NCBI GenBank assembly: GCA_003135055.1
Contig: PLDF01000448.1
Coordinates: forward strand, 1-64,000
Reading direction: 5' to 3'
DNA from: Bryobacterales bacterium
Lineage (GTDB): Bacteria > Acidobacteriota > Terriglobia > Bryobacterales > Bryobacteraceae
DNA: 64,000 bases
Of the stretch, positions 16,360-24,969 are shown in pieces. The position numbers and the translations under genes were made by a program. The notes beneath the pieces are model-generated. The model ran no database searches. It was not told the DNA's origin and saw only the letters and a program-made list of their open reading frames with translations. Position 1 is the stretch's first letter. The number at the start of each line of letters is the position of its first letter.

Positions 16360-17694
16360 ATGGAACAAAAACTGAAGATCGCCGTGTTTATCGATTTCGA
16401 TAACATCGAGATCGGCGTCAAGTCCACATTGCACCGCGAATTCGACGTGGCTGCGGTTTTGGACGCGCTCAAGGAACGCGGCGAAATTGTCACCAAACTC
16501 GCGTATGCGAATTGGGGCAGACAGGAATCGGCGACGCGCGCGCTTTCCGAGCACGCGGTGCAGATGGTGCAGCGCGACCCTTCGCCGCGCGGCGACAAGA
16601 ACGGCGCCGATATCAACCTGGCGCTGGACGCGCTCGAAATGGCGTTCACCCACGACCACATCAACGCCTTCGCTATCGTGAGCGGAGACAGCGATTTCAT
16701 GGCCCTGGTGAACAAACTCAAACAATACGACAAGCGGATCTTCGTGGTGGGCGGCCGCGCTTTCACCAGCACGATCCTGCAGAAAAACTGCCACGAATTT
16801 ATCGCTTACGAATCGGTGATCGACGATCCGCGGCCGCGGTCGAGCCATCATGCGCCGCAGGAGCGGCAGCAATCCGGCGATAAGCCGCAGCCGCAACAGC
16901 AACAGCAACCGCAACAACAACCGCCGCAGCAGCAGCGTCCGCCGCACAAACGGCAGGCGCTGGAGCTGACGCAGGCCATGCCGCTGGTGGAGCGTGCGCT
17001 GGGCGTGCTGGAACGGCGCGAAGTCCGGCCTCAGCTTGGCTTGCTGAAATCCACCATGCTGCAGCTCGATTCCACCTTCAACGAGCGGGCGTACGGCGCC
17101 AGCACTTTCACCGATTTTGTGGAGAAGCTGCAAAAGGCCGATTACGTGGAGGTGACCGGCGGCGAGGGCCGCTACATGATCCGCATGAAGGGCGGCGCGG
17201 CCCCGGAGAAGCCGGGCGCCAAGCCGGAAGAGGCCATTCCGGTGTTGCGCGACGTGCTGGAGAACCATCGCATGGATGTGGACAACGGCGCCCTGGCCGA
17301 AGATCTGGCCGAGTGGGTGCGTCAGGACCGGCCCAATTTCAACTGGACCGATTATGGCTTCCAGGCGTTCGGCGAGTTGCTGAACTACGCGCAGGATAAG
17401 AGTCTGGTGCGCATCCAGGCCGACGAGGAAAAGGGCCTCATCGTGTTCCTGGGCGCCGAGTTCCATCCGCCCGCCGCGCCGCCGGAGCCGGAAGAGCCGG
17501 CGATTATCGAAGAGGAAGAGGACGAGCCGCAGCCCATTGTGCCCGGCCAGCCTACGGCCACCGGAGAAATTCCCGAGCCCCTGCCGCCCCCCAAGGTGCA
17601 GCGCCGGCCGCGCGTGCCGCGTAAGCAGCAAGGCGACGGCAACGCCAAGAAACGCTCGTCGCCGCGGCCGCGCAAGAAGCCGCCCACCGGTTAG
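16360..17694 (+). CDS. NYN-domain ribonuclease-like protein with LOTUS-type C-terminal domains
   Basis: In this 444-residue protein, residues 1-150 are a NYN (PIN-like, LabA/DUF88) domain with IAVFIDFDNIEIGVKS, DKNGADINLALDALEMAF and FAIVSGDSDFMALVNKL. These supply the acidic residues of a metal-dependent RNase site. A linker of about 40 residues rich in Gln and Pro follows (residues 165-195). Two winged-helix units resembling OST-HTH/LOTUS domains come next (about 195-265 and 285-370; FTDFVEKLQKADYVEVTGGE and LAEWVRQDRPNFNW). The tail is acidic and then basic and probably disordered. LOTUS domains bind RNA, so RNA surveillance or silencing is plausible. It is a single gene with a palindromic repeat right after the stop. 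Confidence 0.9.
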   Translation: MEQKLKIAVFIDFDNIEIGVKSTLHREFDVAAVLDALKERGEIVTKLAYANWGRQESATRALSEHAVQMVQRDPSPRGDKNGADINLALDALEMAFTHDHINAFAIVSGDSDFMALVNKLKQYDKRIFVVGGRAFTSTILQKNCHEFIAYESVIDDPRPRSSHHAPQERQQSGDKPQPQQQQQPQQQPPQQQRPPHKRQALELTQAMPLVERALGVLERREVRPQLGLLKSTMLQLDSTFNERAYGASTFTDFVEKLQKADYVEVTGGEGRYMIRMKGGAAPEKPGAKPEEAIPVLRDVLENHRMDVDNGALAEDLAEWVRQDRPNFNWTDYGFQAFGELLNYAQDKSLVRIQADEEKGLIVFLGAEFHPPAAPPEPEEPAIIEEEEDEPQPIVPGQPTATGEIPEPLPPPKVQRRPRVPRKQQGDGNAKKRSSPRPRKKPPTG

Positions 17695-17698
17695 TAAT

Positions 17699-17811
17699 GT
17701 GGGACCGGCCTCCTGGCCGGTCGGCGCGCCGCAGGCGCGCTCCGCGGTAGTGGGGGACCTTTCCCCACTACCCGCTCCCCACAGGCTGACCGGCCGGGAG
17801 GCCGGTCCCAC
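17699..17811. repeat. Large nested palindrome (family E)
   Basis: The 24-base arms GTGGGACCGGCCTCCTGGCC.. (17699-17722) and ..GGAGGCCGGTCCCAC (17788-17811) pair with one mismatch. Each arm is itself a small hairpin, and GTAGTGGGG/CCCCACTAC form an inner stem at 17747-17771. It begins 4 bases after the NYN stop and may end its transcript. Confidence 0.85.
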
Positions 17812-17900
17812 GTGGTCTGTCCCACGTGGTGCTGATTCGCCCTTCGCCAAACCGCTAAGCCCTCTGATTCTTTTAGCGCCATGTTACTTTCGGAGTAGCT

Positions 17901-19637
17901 ATGGTCAAGTTCATCCTCGGGCTGGTCACCGGCGTTCTGCTGGTTTTTCTCACCTTCATCCTGCTCTTCTTCACGCTGCTGCGTTTCCGCGAAAAGCCGC
18001 CGGTGATCGCCGATAACTCCGTCCTGGTGCTTCACCTCTCGGGCGACATCCCCGAAAAGCCGCCACTAGAGCTTCCGGGCATCCTCGGCGGCGGCGATGC
18101 CACTCTCACCGTCTCCGACCTCTGGATGATGTTGCGCAAAGCCGCCGCCGATCCGCACATTCGCGCCTTGGTGCTCGAGCCCGAAAGCCTGGGCGCCGGA
18201 TGGGCCAAGCTCGAAGAGATCCGCGCCGATCTGGAGCAGTTCCATAAAACCGGCAAGCCGGTCTACGCTTACCTGCGTGCGCCGAGCGCGCGCGATTACT
18301 ATGTCGCGCTGCCCGCCGACCGCATCTATCTGGGCGACGAAGAGCCGGTCTATCTCAAGGGCCTTCGCGCCGAAATCATGTACTTCAAGAAGTCGCTCGA
18401 CAAGCTGGGCGTCACTGTCGAGGTGGAACACGCCGGCAAGTATAAGGATTTCGGCGACATGTTTACGCGCTCGGATATGAGTCCGGAAACCCGCGAAGTG
18501 ATCACCAGCCTGGTGACGAATCTCTATGGCAATCTGGTGGACCGCATCGCGGCCGCGCGCAAGAAGACGCCGGATCAGGTGCGCGCCATCGTCGATCAAG
18601 GTCCCTTCACCGCGCAGCAGGCCCTGAACGCCGGCCTGGTGGATGCGCTGCGCTTCGAGGACCAGATGTGGGGTGAGCTGGGCGATAAAATGGGCGCCCG
18701 CCCAGTCAAAATCGCGGCGTCCCAGTATGCTATGGTTTCTCCCGAGTCCGCCGGCCTCGCGGGTCACAGCCACATCGCGCTGATCGTCGGCGCCGGCGAC
18801 ATCGTGCGCGGCGGCCCGGGCGACGACGGCTCCGGGGAGAGCTCGTTGACCTCATATGGCTTCAACAAACTGCTGCGCGAAGTGGGCGGCGATTCCACCA
18901 TTCGCGGCGTGGTGGTGCGCATCGATTCTCCCGGCGGCGAAGCCTCGGCGTCGGACGAGATTTGGCGCGAGATGAACCTGCTGAGCAAGAAGAAGCCGGT
19001 GGTAATCTCCATGTCGGACGTGGCCGCTTCCGGCGGTTACTACATGGCGATGACGGGCGACCCGGTGGTGGCCTATCCGCAGACCGAAACCGGTTCCATC
19101 GGCGTGGTATTCGGCAAGCCCGATCTGCACGGCCTCTACGACAAGCTGGGCGTTACCAAAGACGCCGTCCAGCTAGGCAAGCACGCCGATATCGATTCCG
19201 ACTACACCGGGCTGACGCCCGAAGAGCGCGAGATCCTGCGCCAGGGCATCGACGAAAACTACCGGGATTTCGTCGGCAAAGTGGCGGCCTCGCGGCATCT
19301 CAGTTACGACCGGACGGAACCGCTGGCGCAAGGGCGCGTGTGGCTGGGTTCGCAGGCGAAGGAGAACGGCCTGGTGGATGAGCTGGGCGGCCTCGATACC
19401 GCCATTTCGCTGGTGAAGAAGAAGGCCAACATTCCCGCCGGCGAGAATGTGACGCTGATGGTCTATCCGCCGCGCGAAAGCCTGCTCAACATGCTTTTGA
19501 AGCGATCGACGGGCGCCGATGCGCTCAGCGCCATGCTGGATGCCCGGCTGCAACAGGTCTTCGGCCGCGTTCCCTTCCACGCATGGATGAAGGGCGGGAT
19601 GCTGCGGATGATGCCGGTCTGGGTCGACGTCCGTTAG
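17901..19637 (+). CDS. sppA: Signal peptide peptidase SppA, 67-kDa type
   Basis: The 578-residue protein has an N-terminal anchor (GLVTGVLLVFLTFILLFFTL) and two tandem S49/ClpP-like domains. This is the long form. The first domain supplies the catalytic Lys in VEHAGKYKDFGDMFTRSD. The second supplies the nucleophile Ser in SDVAASGGYYMAM, after VRIDSPGGEASASDEI. SppA degrades signal peptides left in the membrane after protein export and acts as a dome-shaped oligomer on the periplasmic side. A family B hairpin begins 9 bases after the stop and is a good terminator candidate. Confidence 0.95.
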   Translation: MVKFILGLVTGVLLVFLTFILLFFTLLRFREKPPVIADNSVLVLHLSGDIPEKPPLELPGILGGGDATLTVSDLWMMLRKAAADPHIRALVLEPESLGAGWAKLEEIRADLEQFHKTGKPVYAYLRAPSARDYYVALPADRIYLGDEEPVYLKGLRAEIMYFKKSLDKLGVTVEVEHAGKYKDFGDMFTRSDMSPETREVITSLVTNLYGNLVDRIAAARKKTPDQVRAIVDQGPFTAQQALNAGLVDALRFEDQMWGELGDKMGARPVKIAASQYAMVSPESAGLAGHSHIALIVGAGDIVRGGPGDDGSGESSLTSYGFNKLLREVGGDSTIRGVVVRIDSPGGEASASDEIWREMNLLSKKKPVVISMSDVAASGGYYMAMTGDPVVAYPQTETGSIGVVFGKPDLHGLYDKLGVTKDAVQLGKHADIDSDYTGLTPEEREILRQGIDENYRDFVGKVAASRHLSYDRTEPLAQGRVWLGSQAKENGLVDELGGLDTAISLVKKKANIPAGENVTLMVYPPRESLLNMLLKRSTGADALSAMLDARLQQVFGRVPFHAWMKGGMLRMMPVWVDVR

Positions 19638-19646
19638 CTAGGGTGA

Positions 19647-19691
19647 GTGGGGCAGCCAATCTTGGCTGCAGCCGCCTTTCAGGCGGCTTTT
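19647..19691 (+). terminator. Family B repeat acting as likely sppA terminator, copy 1
   Basis: GTGGGGCAGCCAATCTTGGC, then TGCAGCCGCCTTTCAGGCGG and CTTTT. GCCGCC-TTTCA-GGCGGC followed by four T is a textbook intrinsic terminator, and the first part is a second hairpin. Copies with the same placement follow the genes ending at 39782 and 51270. Confidence 0.7.
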
Positions 19692-19760
19692 GCCCATTGC
19701 CACTCGTCCATCTATTTCGTATACGCTACACTCACGGTAAACTGGAATAGGAACATCTTC

Positions 19761-20708
19761 TTGCATTCGCATTCACACGCGCACGGCCATCATCATCATC
19801 ACCACCACGCCGGAACCGGCAACGTCCTCCGCTGGTCGCTCGCGGCCACCGGCTTGTTCGTCGTTATCGAGCTTGTCGCCGGAATCGAGTCGCACTCTCT
19901 GGCGCTGCTCTCCGACGCCGGACATAACTTCACCGACGCCGTGGCATTATTCCTTACGTGGTTCGGTTTCTACCTGCAATCGAAGCCCGCGGACGAAATC
20001 AAGACCTACGGTTATCATCGCGGCGGCGTGCTGGCGGCCTTCGTGAATGCGCTCACGCTGGTGGCGCTGTCGGGATGGATTCTCTACGAGGGCATCGGCC
20101 GCCTGCAACATCCCGAGCCGGTTCAGGAAGGCGTGATGCTCGGCGTTGCCGCGCTCGGTCTGCTGCTGAATGGCGGCATCATGCTCTCGCTGCGCAGCGC
20201 CAGCCGCGACGATATCAACGTGCGCAGCGCCTTCGTCCACATGTTGGGCGACGCGCTGGGCTCGGTCGCCATCATGGGCGGCGCGATCACCATCCGCTAC
20301 ACCGGCTGGCAGCGCGTGGACCCCATCCTATCCATCCTCATCGCCGCCATGATCGTATGGACGGCTTGGGACATCATTCGCGAATCGCTCAACATTCTGC
20401 TGGAAGGCTTGCCTCGCGGCATCGATCTGCGCGGCGTCAGCGCCTCGATGAAGGGACTCGAGGGCGTGCTGGACGTTCACGACCTGCACATCTGGAGCCT
20501 CGGATCGAGCACGCACGCCCTGAGCTGCCACGTGCTGATTGAAGACGTTCCGCCTTCGGCGAGCGACTGCATTCTGCGCCGGCTGAATGGGATGCTGGCC
20601 GAACACTATCGGATTTTTCACTCCACGGTGCAGTTTGAGCACGTAAGCTGCGCCATCTCCGAGAGCGGCTGCGCCATTCCCGTGTCGGCGGAAGAGCATC
20701 ATCATTAG
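19761..20708 (+). CDS. Cation diffusion facilitator (Zn/Co/Cd exporter), ZitB/CzcD-like
   Basis: The 315-residue protein, if started at TTG 19761, begins directly in a His-rich tract (HSHSHAHGHHHHHHH) that can collect zinc. Six membrane helices follow. The transport site has two HxxxD pairs: SDAGHNFTDA in helix 2 and FVHMLGDALGS in helix 5. A cytosolic C-terminal domain has VLDVHDLHIWSLGSSTHALS and ends with another His cluster. CDF proteins export divalent metal against protons. An upstream GTG at 19647 would translate the family B repeat as protein, which is unlikely; AGGAAC lies before the TTG. Confidence 0.92.
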   Translation: MHSHSHAHGHHHHHHHAGTGNVLRWSLAATGLFVVIELVAGIESHSLALLSDAGHNFTDAVALFLTWFGFYLQSKPADEIKTYGYHRGGVLAAFVNALTLVALSGWILYEGIGRLQHPEPVQEGVMLGVAALGLLLNGGIMLSLRSASRDDINVRSAFVHMLGDALGSVAIMGGAITIRYTGWQRVDPILSILIAAMIVWTAWDIIRESLNILLEGLPRGIDLRGVSASMKGLEGVLDVHDLHIWSLGSSTHALSCHVLIEDVPPSASDCILRRLNGMLAEHYRIFHSTVQFEHVSCAISESGCAIPVSAEEHHH

Positions 20709-20841
20709 GTGGGGGTGGGCCCATGGCCTGCCGCGTCCCGAGCCGCTCCGAGCGCTCGGGGGGCAGGCGCCATCTGCGATTTAAGCTCGTTTGCCAATCG
20801 AGTAACGTGGCAGGCCATGGGCGGCCATGGGCCCGCCCCAC
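20709..20841. repeat. Family D palindromic repeat, copy 2
   Basis: Left arm GTGGGCCCATGGCCTGCC (20715 on), right arm GGCAGGCCATGGGCGGCCAT then GGGCCCGCCCCAC (20809-20841). The left part continues with GTCCCGAGCCGCTCCGAGCG, shared with the repeat at 3727. It fills the space between the CDF stop and the ATPase promoter. Confidence 0.7.
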
Positions 20842-20886
20842 TGAGTTAACTAAAGGCCGTATTGGCTGGGCCCGCGCTCGCGGTGT

Positions 20887-22194
20887 ATGTTTGATGGTAG
20901 TTTGACTTCCACCATCACAAAGGCTCCCCCGCTGGCAGCGCCCGCGCTAGAGCCCACGGCGCGTCCAGCAGTCCCCGATCGCATCGAAGATCTGGGCATC
21001 CAGCAGTCGGTCGTCACCGATTTGATTTTGCGCTATTTGTGGCTCCACGGATCGGGCTCCCTGGCCAGTCTGCACACGACGCTCAAGCTGTCGTTCCCGA
21101 TTCTCGAGACCCTGTTCCATCAATTGCGTACGCAGCAGGTACTCGAAGTGAAGGGTATGGTTGGCAACGACTATGCCTTCACGCTCACCGGCGGCGGACG
21201 CGCCATGGCCGCCTCGCGCAACGAAGTGTGCCAGTACGTGGGCGCCACTCCGGTTTCGCTGGACCAATACCACGCCGTCGTCAAGGCGCAGGCGGCCAAG
21301 ATCCGGCTGAATCGCGATACGCTGCGGGTGGCGTTCGACGATCTGGTGCTGCCCGATGGTCTTCTGGATCAACTCGGTCCGTCGCTGATCGGGCATCAAT
21401 CGCTGTTTCTCTACGGCGGCACCGGCAACGGCAAAACCAGTATCGCCGAGCGCGTCCTGCGCATCTACAAGGACGCCGTGCTGGTACCCTACGCGGTGGA
21501 AGTGAGCGGGCACATCGTCACCATTTTCGACCCGGTGGTGCATCGCGTGGTTCCCGGCAGCGATCCAATGCTCGATCCGCGATGGGTGCTCTGCGAGCGC
21601 CCCTGCATTACGGTTGGCGGCGAGTTCTCCGCTTCCATGCTGGAATTGCGGCTGGACGAAGGGCCGCACATTTTCATCGCGCCTTGCCAGTTGAAGGCCA
21701 ACAACGGCATTCTGATCGTCGACGATTTCGGCCGCCAGATGATAACCCCGCGCGAGCTGCTGAACCGGTGGATTGTGCCCCTCGACCGGCGCGTGGATTA
21801 TCTCACCCTCGCATCCGGCATGAAGTTTCAGGTTCCGTTCGAGTTGATGGTGGTCTTCTCCAGCAATCTGGACCCGCGCGAGCTGGCCGATGAAGCCTTC
21901 CTCCGCCGCATCCAGACCAAGGTGCTGGTGGAAGACGTCACCCCCGAGCTGTTCGACGAGATTTTCCAGCGCGTGGCCCAAAGTAACAACTGCTTCGCCG
22001 AGCCCGGCGCCGCCCAGTATCTGCGGGAGCGTTGCCTCGAACAGGCAGGGGGCAATTTGCGGGCATGCTATCCCATCGATATTTTCCGGCTGGTGAAGGC
22101 CATCAGCGAATATGAAGGGCGCCCCGTCCGGTTCACGAAAGTCAATATCGACCGGGCCGTGGCCCTCTACTTCGCCAAGAGCCCCAGCGTCTGA
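20887..22194 (+). CDS. AAA+ ATPase with N-terminal winged helix, function unknown
   Basis: In this 435-residue protein, residues about 30-105 look like a winged helix (VVTDLILRYLWLHGSGSLAS, then LETLFHQLRTQQVLEVKG). An AAA+ module follows: Walker A FLYGGTGNGKTSIAERVL, Walker B GILIVDDFGRQ, sensor region VVFSSNLDPRELADEAFLRR with arginine-finger candidates, and a small lid domain (EQAGGNLRACYPIDIFRLVK). It is RuvB/MoxR-like in general layout. No partner gene is adjacent; CDF and SulP genes flank it across repeats. It may be a remodelling or regulatory ATPase, but the role is unknown. Confidence 0.85.
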   Translation: MFDGSLTSTITKAPPLAAPALEPTARPAVPDRIEDLGIQQSVVTDLILRYLWLHGSGSLASLHTTLKLSFPILETLFHQLRTQQVLEVKGMVGNDYAFTLTGGGRAMAASRNEVCQYVGATPVSLDQYHAVVKAQAAKIRLNRDTLRVAFDDLVLPDGLLDQLGPSLIGHQSLFLYGGTGNGKTSIAERVLRIYKDAVLVPYAVEVSGHIVTIFDPVVHRVVPGSDPMLDPRWVLCERPCITVGGEFSASMLELRLDEGPHIFIAPCQLKANNGILIVDDFGRQMITPRELLNRWIVPLDRRVDYLTLASGMKFQVPFELMVVFSSNLDPRELADEAFLRRIQTKVLVEDVTPELFDEIFQRVAQSNNCFAEPGAAQYLRERCLEQAGGNLRACYPIDIFRLVKAISEYEGRPVRFTKVNIDRAVALYFAKSPSV

Positions 22195-22200
22195 TCCCTC

Positions 22201-22280
22201 ACCCGCACGGAACCGCGCGCGCCTGCGGCAGTGATTGCCAGACCGCTTGCTGACGCGCGCGGCTCCGTTCGGAGCTATGA
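22201..22280. repeat. Family H-like repeat in the gap 22195-22540
   Basis: GAACCGCGCGCGCCTGCGGC and, further on, GCTTGCTGACGCGCGCGGCT then CCGTTCGGAG. The rest of this 346-base gap holds a further palindrome around 22304-22340 (GGGGCGGCC, ACGGACCGGGGGGTCCG) and no gene that can be supported. Confidence 0.5.
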
Positions 22281-22540
22281 ACCGCCGTATTTAGCTGGAA
22301 CTTCGAGGGGGCGGCCACGGACCGGGGGGTCCGCCCCACAACATCCGATTGCGGACAAAGTCAGTGACATTGGGATGCCATCCTGCGCGGAGGTTGCCAA
22401 CCGGTTGCCAACCGCCCCTGTCACCCTATTCGGCGAGACTCGATAAGTGAATCGGTAGCAGGATCAGCGGCACCCATGGTGGGTGACGAAACCCTCGTAG
22501 GGCACGCAGAAGCGCGTGCGCCACGTTACTCCGAAGTATC

Positions 22541-23827
22541 CTAATGCTCGCGCAATTCCAACGACGCGGAATTGAGCGCCGCGGGACTTCGCCCTAGCAT
22601 GGCGCGGATCACGTAGAACGAGCACCCGATCGCCACAGCCAACGCAGCATTAACCATCAGCACTGCGAGGGCCGTCGACAGGAACGCCGCGGCGTCCACG
22701 CGGCCCATTTTCGGAAGCCTGCGCCAGGCGCTCCAATCGAGCAGGCATAGGCCCATCCACGCCGTAACGCCCGCCAGCGCGGCCAGCGGAATGTGGGAGA
22801 CGAATTCCCACCCCAGCCGAAGAATCACTATCAGAAAAACGGCGTGCATCAGGTTCGCCAGGCGCGTCGAGCCGCCGCAACGCACCACCGCCAGGCTGCG
22901 TGCGGGGATGCCTACGCTGGGCGGCGCGCCGATCATTCCCGCGAATACGTTGGCGATGCCGTAAGCGCCCAGCTCCGCGTCCGCCGCGGAGGCATTCATG
23001 CGCTGGTGGCGGCCGCGGAAGTGCTCCACCACGCGCGACGTGATGAGAATGTTGACGGACGATACGAAGGCCAGCGCGAAAGCCGAAGGAAGTACGGTGA
23101 ACGCGTCGCTTGGGTTCCATGAGAATCCGACGAACGCCGGCAGCGCCGCGGAAATCGCGCCCACTTCTTGTTCACGGACTCCCAGCATACGGGCTAACAG
23201 CACCGCCAGCACGATACCCACCAGCGGGGCCGGAATGCGGTGCGAGTACCGCGCCACAAAGGTCGCGGCCAAAATCACGGTCAGCCCGAGCGCCAGAGGA
23301 ACGGCGCGGGCATCTCCCAAGTGGCTCAGCGCGCCGGTAAGCTGGCCCAGGGCGGACCTGGCCTGGCGCGAAAAAGGCGAGGCCACTCCCATAATCGTGT
23401 CAAGCTGCGAAATCACCATCATGGCGCCGATGCCGCAGGAAAACCCCGTCACCACCGCGTGGGGAACGCGCGTGATGTGCCGCCCCAGCTTCAAAACGCA
23501 GAAGCCCATCATGATTACCGAAGCTACGATGGAGACTTTCGCGGCCCCGCCGATTCCCTGGTTGCGCACCGCCATGGCAATGAAAGGAACGGTAGCGCTG
23601 GCGGTACCGCCGATCAGCACCGGGTTGCGGCCCAGCAGCGCGATCACCGGCGCCGTGAGAATCGAAGTGAAAACTCCCAGCACCGGTGGCAGGCCCATCA
23701 GCGCCGCCATGGCGAGGCCGTAGGGCAGGGCGATCAGGGCGGCGATCAGCCCGCCCGAGCAGTCTCCAAAAAACTGCGTCCACCCGTAAGTGCCCTTCCG
23801 CTCGCCATGGAGGAGCGCCAGATTCAA
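22541..23827 (-). CDS. SulP-family anion transporter without STAS domain
   Basis: The 428-residue protein has about 12 membrane helices with SulP signatures: GDCSGGLIAALIALPYGLAM, LIGGTASATVPFIAM and IANVFAGMIGAPPSVGIPAR. SulP proteins move sulfate, bicarbonate or other anions. Most carry a cytosolic STAS domain, but this one ends about 20 residues after the last helix. The start is taken as TTG 23827, which overlaps the aminotransferase stop as TTGA and implies translational coupling. An ATG 81 bases further upstream would overlap that gene heavily. Confidence 0.85.
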   Translation of the reverse strand: MNLALLHGERKGTYGWTQFFGDCSGGLIAALIALPYGLAMAALMGLPPVLGVFTSILTAPVIALLGRNPVLIGGTASATVPFIAMAVRNQGIGGAAKVSIVASVIMMGFCVLKLGRHITRVPHAVVTGFSCGIGAMMVISQLDTIMGVASPFSRQARSALGQLTGALSHLGDARAVPLALGLTVILAATFVARYSHRIPAPLVGIVLAVLLARMLGVREQEVGAISAALPAFVGFSWNPSDAFTVLPSAFALAFVSSVNILITSRVVEHFRGRHQRMNASAADAELGAYGIANVFAGMIGAPPSVGIPARSLAVVRCGGSTRLANLMHAVFLIVILRLGWEFVSHIPLAALAGVTAWMGLCLLDWSAWRRLPKMGRVDAAAFLSTALAVLMVNAALAVAIGCSFYVIRAMLGRSPAALNSASLELREH

Positions 23828-24969
23828 GCCATCACCTTGAGAAACGCCGTTTTGAACTTGTTCATTTCCTCCTGCGTGCCGATAGAAACGCGCACGTAGG
23901 TGGGCCAACTGGGCCAGACGCGCCCGATATAGATCTTCTCCTTGCGCATTGCTTCAATAATCTCATTGCCGGGGCGCTTGACGTCAACCATGAACTTGTT
24001 GGAGACGGACGGAACGTAGCGAAACCGGTTCTTTTCCAGGAATTCGAAAACGTCCCCGCGGACGCCGGCGATGATCTTGCGGCGCTCGGGCACTACGGTC
24101 TTCGATTTCAGACTGGCGTTTGCGCCGGCCATTCCGGTGACGGGCAGCGCGCCCGCGGAATACTGCGTGATCTTCTGCAGCAGGTCGGGACGGCCCAGCG
24201 CGGCGCCTGCGCGCAATCCGGCCATACCGTAAATCTTCGAGAAGGTGCGAAGAATCACGATGTCCTTATCCTTCGCTACCAGATCGGAACACATCGGCGC
24301 GCCGGCGATATGGATGTAGGCTTCATCGAGAAGCAGAACCGAGCCCTTCGGCTTATTCTCCAGCAGCCACTCGATATCTTCCCGCGGCGTCAGCGTGCCG
24401 GTGGGGTTGTTCGGGTTGCAAACGTAGATCAGGCCGGCGTTGGGGTCGGCCTTGGCCATGGCTTTGACGTCGTGAGCGTAAGACGAGGTCAGCGGAATGG
24501 CGACCACCTTTGCGCCTACGAATTTTGCGGCGCGCTCGCCGGCCTCGTATCCCGGATTGGCGGTAACGAAAGGCTTCGAGGGCGAAGTGAACGCCAGCAC
24601 GGCCTGATGCAGCGGGGCGCTGGAACCGGCGTAGGCTTGCACGCAGTCGGGCTTCAGACCTTCCATGTCGGCCATGGTTTGTTGGAAGCCGAAAGTCTCC
24701 TCATACATGTAGCGGCCACCCTTTTGGACAATCGACTGGATAGCGGCGGCAGCCTCAGCGCAGGGGCCCAACGGGTTCTCGTTAGCGTTGATGCGAACCG
24801 CGTCGGGCGGCATGTCGCGAACCGCCGAGAGCTGCGCCAGGGCCGGTTCATTGTAGAAAGGCAGCGCCGCGCCGGCGGCGACCATCGCGCCCAGCCGGCC
24901 GAAATGGCGGCGTGAAAAGCCGCGTGTTACAAATTCGCTTTTTTGTTCGTTGGTCAAAACCGTCATCAT
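23824..24969 (-). CDS. Tat-exported HisC-like PLP aminotransferase
   Basis: The 381-residue product has a twin-arginine signal (SRRHFGRLGAMVAAGAALPF) of about 40 residues. A class I/II aminotransferase fold of the histidinol-phosphate aminotransferase type follows: AVRINANENPLGPCAEA, YAGSSAPLHQAVLAF, IYVCNPNNPTGTLTPRED, LLLDEAYIHI and ILRTFSKIYGMAGLRAGAAL with the PLP lysine in SKIYG. GAGGG lies 5 bases before the start. A periplasmic aminotransferase is unusual because PLP enzymes are normally cytosolic; the Tat route would export it folded with cofactor. It is followed without gap by a SulP transporter. Confidence 0.9.
   Translation of the reverse strand: MMTVLTNEQKSEFVTRGFSRRHFGRLGAMVAAGAALPFYNEPALAQLSAVRDMPPDAVRINANENPLGPCAEAAAAIQSIVQKGGRYMYEETFGFQQTMADMEGLKPDCVQAYAGSSAPLHQAVLAFTSPSKPFVTANPGYEAGERAAKFVGAKVVAIPLTSSYAHDVKAMAKADPNAGLIYVCNPNNPTGTLTPREDIEWLLENKPKGSVLLLDEAYIHIAGAPMCSDLVAKDKDIVILRTFSKIYGMAGLRAGAALGRPDLLQKITQYSAGALPVTGMAGANASLKSKTVVPERRKIIAGVRGDVFEFLEKNRFRYVPSVSNKFMVDVKRPGNEIIEAMRKEKIYIGRVWPSWPTYVRVSIGTQEEMNKFKTAFLKVMA

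Noticed and set aside
16345-17850. 501-codon minus-strand frame opposite the NYN gene
   Set aside because: Leu/Arg/His-rich shadow without start signals; the plus strand has the NYN motifs.
19765-19812. His-codon run as a simple-sequence artefact
   Set aside because: CDF exporters commonly carry such His tracts, so it is taken as a real metal-binding head.
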